Virus record (IMG/VR): IMGVR_UViG_3300042317_000911
Location: 1-31,831 of that record
Reading direction: 5' to 3' (one strand)
DNA: 31,831 nucleotides
Source: a virus
Made by a program: the position numbers and the translations under genes. The number at the start of each line of letters is the position of its first letter. Positions within the stretch are counted from its first letter, which is position 1. This document shows, piece by piece, positions 27,590 to 31,831 of the stretch. The notes below the pieces were generated by a model. It was not told where the DNA came from, ran no database searches, and saw only the letters and a program-made list of their open reading frames with translations.

Positions 27590-27908
27590 GTATTTTAAGG
27601 GATGGTGTTCTAATGAAGGTAATCCACGATCTCATATTCTTCATTATCATATTCTCACTATTCGAGATATTAGTGACTATAATGGCGGACTTATACCAGA
27701 AGAAGTAAATTCTTTAGAAGAATACTTTAATGTTGATGGTATAGGAATTGATGATCCATATTATATGGTTACTGGAACATTCAAGTTTGATTTTGCACGA
27801 ACTCCTATTAAAATTCTGGAAACAAGTGAACTAAAAATAGCCATTGATATTGTTGAACAACTAACAGGGAATATTATCAGAGAAGATGAAGTATACAATT
27901 CACGATGA
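27570..27908 (+). CDS. Hypothetical protein with GTG start (112 aa)
   Basis: GTG at 27570 lies inside the previous gene, with GGGG nine bases before it. Beta/alpha content: Y-F-K-G-W-C-S-N-E-G-N, then acidic loops and a C-terminal helix with L-K-I-A-I-D-I-V-E-Q-L. Not recognised. It overlaps the next gene by 23 bases. Confidence 0.6.
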   Translation: MVSYPNRYFKGWCSNEGNPRSHILHYHILTIRDISDYNGGLIPEEVNSLEEYFNVDGIGIDDPYYMVTGTFKFDFARTPIKILETSELKIAIDIVEQLTGNIIREDEVYNSR

Positions 27909-28416
27909 TGGTTTTGGTTGTTTTGAAGAAGGTGGTTGTGCTGAATTCTATTGGATAAAAGAGGATAAAACTCTTGGATTCAAACAATTTGGCAGCAAAA
28001 AGAGTGCCACAGTTACTTACAACAAACAAAAACTACTAAGTAAATTTGATCTTGCCCCAAAAGTTATTGGCAAAATCACCAAATTAAAATATGAATGGGG
28101 AGATGAAACAAATTGGGGATATGTTACAGAAAGAGCTAAAATTCTCGACGAAAAGGTGATGAAAAAACGATTACGAGATATTCAGAATCTTGTGGAAACT
28201 ATTGAGAACAAAACTCGTCTAAGATTTTGGGATTGTCATTATTGGAATATTGGTTATGTGAAACGAAATAATAAGGCTAAACTGGTCTGTATTGATACTG
28301 GGCCTGAGAGTTTTAATCGTGATGCTGATGCTTGGGGCATGGGAACTCCTGGCCCAAAATGCGGTTATTGTAGTAGGTATCAATGTCGTTGTAGCGATTC
28401 TTATTGGTGTGATTAG
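27886..28416 (+). CDS. Protein kinase-like phage protein (176 aa)
   Basis: The layout follows a minimal kinase: an N-terminal strand with G-F-K33-Q-F, a linker W-G-Y-V-T-E-R-A-K, then F-W-D116-C-H-Y-W-N121-I-G resembling the catalytic loop (D...N) and V-C-I-D137-T-G resembling the D-x-G metal motif. It is too small for a full kinase and lacks a typical glycine loop, so it may be a reduced or inactive kinase-like fold. The C-terminus is Cys-rich (C-G-Y-C...C-R-C...C), perhaps zinc-binding. Match by eye only. It overlaps the preceding gene. Confidence 0.55.
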   Translation: MKYTIHDDGFGCFEEGGCAEFYWIKEDKTLGFKQFGSKKSATVTYNKQKLLSKFDLAPKVIGKITKLKYEWGDETNWGYVTERAKILDEKVMKKRLRDIQNLVETIENKTRLRFWDCHYWNIGYVKRNNKAKLVCIDTGPESFNRDADAWGMGTPGPKCGYCSRYQCRCSDSYWCD

Positions 28417-28449
28417 ATGGTGTATTCTTTAGTATAAGGAGTATTATTT

Positions 28450-28803
28450 ATGTCTAAAGAATTTAACGATATAATCAGAGAAATCAATAAGCAAAATAAA
28501 GAACTACATAGTATAGATAATAGCATATCTAAAGAAGTAGTTAAAGAAATATCTGATCTTAAAAAAAGTGTCAAAAACATAGAAAATAAAATACGATCTA
28601 TGGATGACACTCTGATTAAATTATTTGACATACTCAATACTATAACTGTTTTTATTGAGGACGCTGAATCCATGAATGGAGATGATTTAGACGATGAAGA
28701 AGACTGGACTCCTTATGATGAAAGAAATTTTTCATACAACAATGACGAAGATGATGATGATGAGGAGGAAAGCGAATGGAATATTCATGAGGACGAAAGT
28801 TAA
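28450..28803 (+). CDS. Coiled-coil protein with very acidic tail (117 aa)
   Basis: Residues 1-60 form a helical, heptad-like region (I-I-R-E-I-N-K-Q-N-K-E-L); 75-117 is almost entirely acidic (D-D-E-E-D-W, D-E-D-D-D-D-E-E-E-S-E). The tail could mimic DNA, as phage anti-restriction or anti-repair proteins do; this is inference only. AAGGAG lies about ten bases before the ATG. Confidence 0.6.
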   Translation: MSKEFNDIIREINKQNKELHSIDNSISKEVVKEISDLKKSVKNIENKIRSMDDTLIKLFDILNTITVFIEDAESMNGDDLDDEEDWTPYDERNFSYNNDEDDDDEEESEWNIHEDES

Positions 28804-29045
28804 TGGCTAGTTTGGCATTACTAGTAACACTAATGTTTTTATTTGTGGTGCTACTTGGGCCAGCAACGTGGTTATTAAGTAAATCAAGATTCATTCCAAA
28901 ATTCGTAATATACATAATGGGACTTTTGAGCATTTTAATAGGAATATATTGGTGTTTTTTACCAGTTAATTTACTCAGATTTTTTGGACTCCTTACGGCA
29001 TATTTAGGATGGATGGCGATACAATCTAAAGATAGAGGGGCTTGA
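28803..29045 (+). CDS. Small membrane protein (80 aa)
   Basis: ATG overlaps the preceding TAA. Hydrophobic helices at about 2-22 (A-L-L-V-T-L-M-F-L-F-V-V-L-L-G-P), 33-50 (I-Y-I-M-G-L-L-S-I-L-I-G-I-Y) and 54-72, with a basic loop, suggest a two- or three-pass inner-membrane protein of unknown function. Its final codons carry the rIIA promoter's -35. Confidence 0.65.
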   Translation: MASLALLVTLMFLFVVLLGPATWLLSKSRFIPKFVIYIMGLLSILIGIYWCFLPVNLLRFFGLLTAYLGWMAIQSKDRGA

Positions 29046-29069
29046 CAACCGATAACACTGTGGTATGAT
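29042..29069 (+). promoter_or_regulatory. Sigma70-type promoter of rIIA
   Basis: TTGACA at 29042-29047, 16-base spacer beginning ACCGATA and ending TGG, TATGAT at 29064-29069. The leader then carries two near copies of TCACAGGA(A)C before GGAGA and the ATG at 29115. Confidence 0.8.
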
Positions 29070-29114
29070 TGGACTATCACAGGAACGATTCACAGGACAT
29101 TTGGAGACATAAAG

Positions 29115-31775
29115 ATGAAGTTGGCAGATCGCGTTATTGAGACTCATAGTGCTGGTGTTCGTAGCGAGTCTGGTTTTACAATCGCTCAGACTAGCAAAAT
29201 GTTTAAAATCCTTTCGGACTCTCTTTATTCCGATAAGGTGATGGCAGTTATTCGTGAACTGTCTACTAATGCTTATGATAGTCATATTAGTGCTGGTAAT
29301 AAGAATCCCTTCAAGGTGATCTTGCCAACATCTGCTAATCCTTCTTTTACCGTGCGTGATTATGGCACTGGTCTTAGTCAGGGAGATATGGAGAACCTGT
29401 ATACAACTTACGGTGCTTCTAATAAGAATGATAGCAACGATTTTGTAGGTTGTCTTGGTCTTGGTAGCAAGAGTCCGTTTGCTTATACCAAGAGTTTTAC
29501 CACCAGTTCTTATTTTAATGGAACTAAGTATACTTATATCGCCGCTATTGATGACAGCGGTGTTCCTACTCTGAATCTTTTTAATACTTGTGAAACTGAT
29601 GAGGCTAATGGTCTTGAAATCAGTTTTGCTGTTAAGAACCATGATTTTAGTGAGTTTACCAATAAGGCTATCAGGATTTTCCATTATTTCCGAATGAAAC
29701 CTATTATTGAGGGTGGACTTGGAGATAATCTGCAAGATCATAAGTATAGCAATACTAATATTGTGATCAGCGGTAATGGCTGGAGAGTTTGCAGACTTAA
29801 TAACGATACTCAGTATTATCCTAATAATTATCATCGTATTGATAGTGGTGTTGTTGCTATCATGGGAAATATTGCATATCCTGTTCAGACCGCTCAGATT
29901 ATTGGTCAGGAAAAGGAAGATCAACCAGATCATATTGCCAAGTGGAATAGGGCTTTCCAGAAAGCCGATATTGATTCGTGGAAGAGTTTCGTTACTGAGA
30001 TCATTAACTCTGGTCTTTATCTGGAACTTGATTTTGGTATTGGCGAACTGGAAATGGACGTTTCCCGTGAAGGTTTGCAGTATACTAAGAGCGTTATTAA
30101 AACTCTGCGTCAAAAGACTCAAGAGATTTATCTTGAGATGAAGGATGAATTTAGTAAGAAGATTTCTGCTGCTAAGACCAAGATTGAGGCTATCACAACA
30201 TATTATCAGATGAATGAATTGTCTGGTGGATGGGGTGTTGGTGCATCTTGGACTGACCCTAATGGTAAGAGCCACAATATTAATAGTGGTGCTGACCTTG
30301 AATATAAAATCAAGGCTGGCAAGAACCTGTACGTTTTTAATTACAAGAGCAGCGGGTATCGTTCACGACGCCTTATTTCTCTAACAGACAAAATCCATCA
30401 TGATACTCTTACTGGTAAGGGATATTCTTACTGGAATAGTCAGAAGAAGAATGGGAAAATTGCTTTTTTTGTTTGTGACGTTAAGGGTGAAGAAACTGCC
30501 AAGAAGATTGTGACACGTTATTGTAATCAAAATGATTGTTTTGCTTACATGATTATGGACACAAAGGATCATACTCAAAGCGACAAGGGTTTTGATGATC
30601 TGATTAATGATGTCGGTAGTGAGAATCTGCTCAAGGTTTCTGATTATAAACATCTTACTCAAAGTTCTGGCCCTCGTAAAAGTGGAGTCAGAAATAGTAA
30701 TGGTAGTGTGAGCGATCAAGATATATTCTTTATTCATGGTCAGTCTAAGGATTCTGGTAAACTTAGTGTCGAATATAACGATGCTCTTAGTTTGAAAACT
30801 CTTACAAGTGACGAACTAGACGAATTGAGTGATAGTGATTCTATCATTTATGTTCCTATTCTTCGTTATCAAAGCACACCAGAGTTTCCTAAGATTAATA
30901 ATATTGTATCGCTATTTGATAATGAGAATATCAAGGGACTATTTGGAGATGTGAAGGTTTATGCTATCAAGAGCAATTTTGTAGCAAAAATGACCAGTGA
31001 AGGACACAATCTTGTTGACTTTAATACTTGGTTTAAAAAGATTCTCTCAACAAAGATTAAGAGTTATTTTAACAATACCAATGAGTACAACTCTATTGTT
31101 GAATTCTACAAAAAGGAATTTATCAGTAAGGATGGTGATAACGATAATTATTATTACAATCATGGAACATTGGTTAGTCAGTTCTCTTGTCATATGTTGA
31201 GTATTTTTGGTCTTGAATATAAGAAATATATCAAGAATACTGAACTATCCAATATTATTGATAGTTTTCTTGTAATGGAATTCTTTGCCGATACTATGCA
31301 CAGAGCAACTTTTGATCTGAAACGATTCTCTCAGACTGAATATTTTGACCATATCAACTCTTTGCTCAAGGATCGAGGTATTGATCATCTTGATAGTAAG
31401 GAACTCAAGAAGAAAAATGTACAATATAACACTCTTATAAATATTCAACATCAGATGTTTGACCATTCTGATGATATTGAGGGATATACTAAATTGTTTA
31501 AGTCTGATGCTAAAGCAATCAAGTATAATTTGACCAAAGCGGCAGACTTGAAGAAAATTCTTAAAGTCGAGGTTGACAAGAACCCGATGCTGAAGTATAT
31601 TATGGGAAGCAACCAGATTAATGGCAATCTTAGAGATTTGGACAGCAAGTATAATCCTATCTCTCAATTTGCTGATAATTATTATGGTAAGAGAAATAAT
31701 GCTGTATGGGTTGAGAGTATGGATAGCGACAAGGTTGAATTGTTTAAGATTCAGTTGAGTAGTTTGATCAAGTAA
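29115..31775 (+). CDS. rIIA: rIIA-like protein, GHKL ATPase (886 aa)
   Basis: T4 rIIA is a membrane-associated protein with a GHKL ATPase fold, needed for growth in the presence of the lambda rexAB exclusion system and connected with lysis inhibition. Here the fold is complete: I-R-E48-L-S-T-N52-A-Y-D55 is the N-box, V-R-D82-Y-G84-T-G86 the G1 box and G112-C-L-G115-L-G117-S-K-S-P the G2 box. Length (886) is longer than T4 rIIA (725). A long C-terminal half rich in aromatics follows. GGAGA lies about nine bases before the ATG. It has its own promoter and relatively G/C-rich codons (24 of 60 in 29161-29220). Confidence 0.9.
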   Translation: MKLADRVIETHSAGVRSESGFTIAQTSKMFKILSDSLYSDKVMAVIRELSTNAYDSHISAGNKNPFKVILPTSANPSFTVRDYGTGLSQGDMENLYTTYGASNKNDSNDFVGCLGLGSKSPFAYTKSFTTSSYFNGTKYTYIAAIDDSGVPTLNLFNTCETDEANGLEISFAVKNHDFSEFTNKAIRIFHYFRMKPIIEGGLGDNLQDHKYSNTNIVISGNGWRVCRLNNDTQYYPNNYHRIDSGVVAIMGNIAYPVQTAQIIGQEKEDQPDHIAKWNRAFQKADIDSWKSFVTEIINSGLYLELDFGIGELEMDVSREGLQYTKSVIKTLRQKTQEIYLEMKDEFSKKISAAKTKIEAITTYYQMNELSGGWGVGASWTDPNGKSHNINSGADLEYKIKAGKNLYVFNYKSSGYRSRRLISLTDKIHHDTLTGKGYSYWNSQKKNGKIAFFVCDVKGEETAKKIVTRYCNQNDCFAYMIMDTKDHTQSDKGFDDLINDVGSENLLKVSDYKHLTQSSGPRKSGVRNSNGSVSDQDIFFIHGQSKDSGKLSVEYNDALSLKTLTSDELDELSDSDSIIYVPILRYQSTPEFPKINNIVSLFDNENIKGLFGDVKVYAIKSNFVAKMTSEGHNLVDFNTWFKKILSTKIKSYFNNTNEYNSIVEFYKKEFISKDGDNDNYYYNHGTLVSQFSCHMLSIFGLEYKKYIKNTELSNIIDSFLVMEFFADTMHRATFDLKRFSQTEYFDHINSLLKDRGIDHLDSKELKKKNVQYNTLINIQHQMFDHSDDIEGYTKLFKSDAKAIKYNLTKAADLKKILKVEVDKNPMLKYIMGSNQINGNLRDLDSKYNPISQFADNYYGKRNNAVWVESMDSDKVELFKIQLSSLIK
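31573..31601 (+). promoter_or_regulatory. Possible promoter inside the end of rIIA
   Basis: TTGACA at 31573-31578, 17-base spacer containing CCCGATG, TATATT at 31596-31601. It resembles the other promoters and would read into the gene at 31812, but it lies in coding sequence, so may be partly accidental. Confidence 0.4.
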
Positions 31776-31811
31776 TTCACAAGGTAACTAAAAACAATAG
31801 GAGTTTATATC

Positions 31812-31831
31812 ATGAGTGTTCCGTTTATGTT
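31812..31831 (+). CDS. Start of next gene, partial (possibly rIIB)
   Basis: AGGAG at 31799-31803, nine bases before the ATG; the visible product begins M-S-V-P-F-M. In T4 and many relatives rIIB follows rIIA directly, so this is a likely rIIB by position alone. The window ends after six codons plus two bases, so identity cannot be tested. Confidence 0.4.

Noticed and set aside
29004-30275. 423-residue ORF on the minus strand opposite rIIA
   Set aside because: It is a mirror of the rIIA coding frame, with no ribosome binding site, low-complexity Ile/Ser/Thr/Asn content and no recognisable domain.
1-31831. Recoded stop codons (alternative code), as in some large phages
   Set aside because: TAA, TAG and TGA all appear as normal stops at gene ends, and long genes carry none inside their frames.
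1-31831. CRISPR array, integrase or insertion sequence
   Set aside because: I saw no regularly spaced repeats, recombinase motifs or transposase genes; the mobile signs are limited to homing endonucleases.

Overview
This window looks like part of a large, T4-like tailed-phage genome (Caudoviricetes, probably a myovirus). The reasons are an rIIA-type GHKL ATPase gene, endonuclease VII, ThyX, an ATP-dependent DNA ligase, HNH and GIY-YIG homing endonucleases, two tRNAs, a tmRNA, and dozens of tiny overlapping genes almost all on one strand. The DNA is AT-rich. Stops are standard TAA/TGA/TAG. The promoters are close to the bacterial sigma70 consensus, so early transcription very likely uses the host's housekeeping RNA polymerase. 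The host cannot be named from sequence alone. A secreted Cys-rich protein (2732-3076) resembles, from memory, a family seen in Planctomycetes, and the tmRNA tag ends in the usual -ALAA; both are only hints.

Layout. (1) 1-5181: a tightly packed array of about 20 small genes, mostly unknown. It includes coiled-coil and membrane miniproteins, one secreted Cys-rich protein, and an HExxH metallopeptidase-like protein. One strong hairpin and promoter at about 3114-3181 splits it. (2) 5182-10635: nucleotide metabolism and repair (thyX, a PD-(D/E)XK-like protein, a UV damage endonuclease, a deaminase-like protein) mixed with zinc-ribbon and other small proteins. (3) 10653-12909: an RNA and homing region with promoter, tRNA-Ile(UAU), three small ORFs, a complete one-piece tmRNA, an HNH endonuclease whose ribosome binding site lies in a hairpin, and endonuclease VII. 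(4) 12893-17935 and 19345-22957: a very AT-rich cassette with six glycosyltransferase-like genes, a nucleotide-sugar epimerase, a sulfotransferase-like gene and class I methyltransferases. A DNA ligase gene with its own promoter interrupts it. (5) 22990-26740: an HhH DNA glycosylase-like gene, a GIY-YIG endonuclease (the only minus-strand gene), a second methyltransferase of the same type as one in region 4, small phage genes, a PspC-domain membrane protein, a metallophosphoesterase and a small basic protein. (6) 26752-31831: an 82-nt structured RNA directly before tRNA-Leu(UAA), small genes, a kinase-like protein, rIIA, and the first codons of the following gene (possibly rIIB).

How it fits together. 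At least nine promoters share TTGACA, usually a CCGAT-like motif just downstream in the spacer, often TGG before the -10, and a TATAAT-like -10 at 16-17 bp. They sit in front of uvdE, zinc-ribbon genes, tRNA-Ile, ligase, the HhH protein, the small basic protein and rIIA, which suggests a coordinated early regulon. Between promoters, genes overlap by 1-20 bases and are probably translationally coupled. The glycan cassette probably modifies virion proteins, a phage or host surface glycan, or DNA. The tmRNA and tRNAs for AUA and UUA codons would help translation of AT-rich messages and rescue stalled ribosomes. No stretch over 300 bases lacks a gene once the tRNA and tmRNA are counted. No CRISPR array, insertion sequence or integrase was seen.
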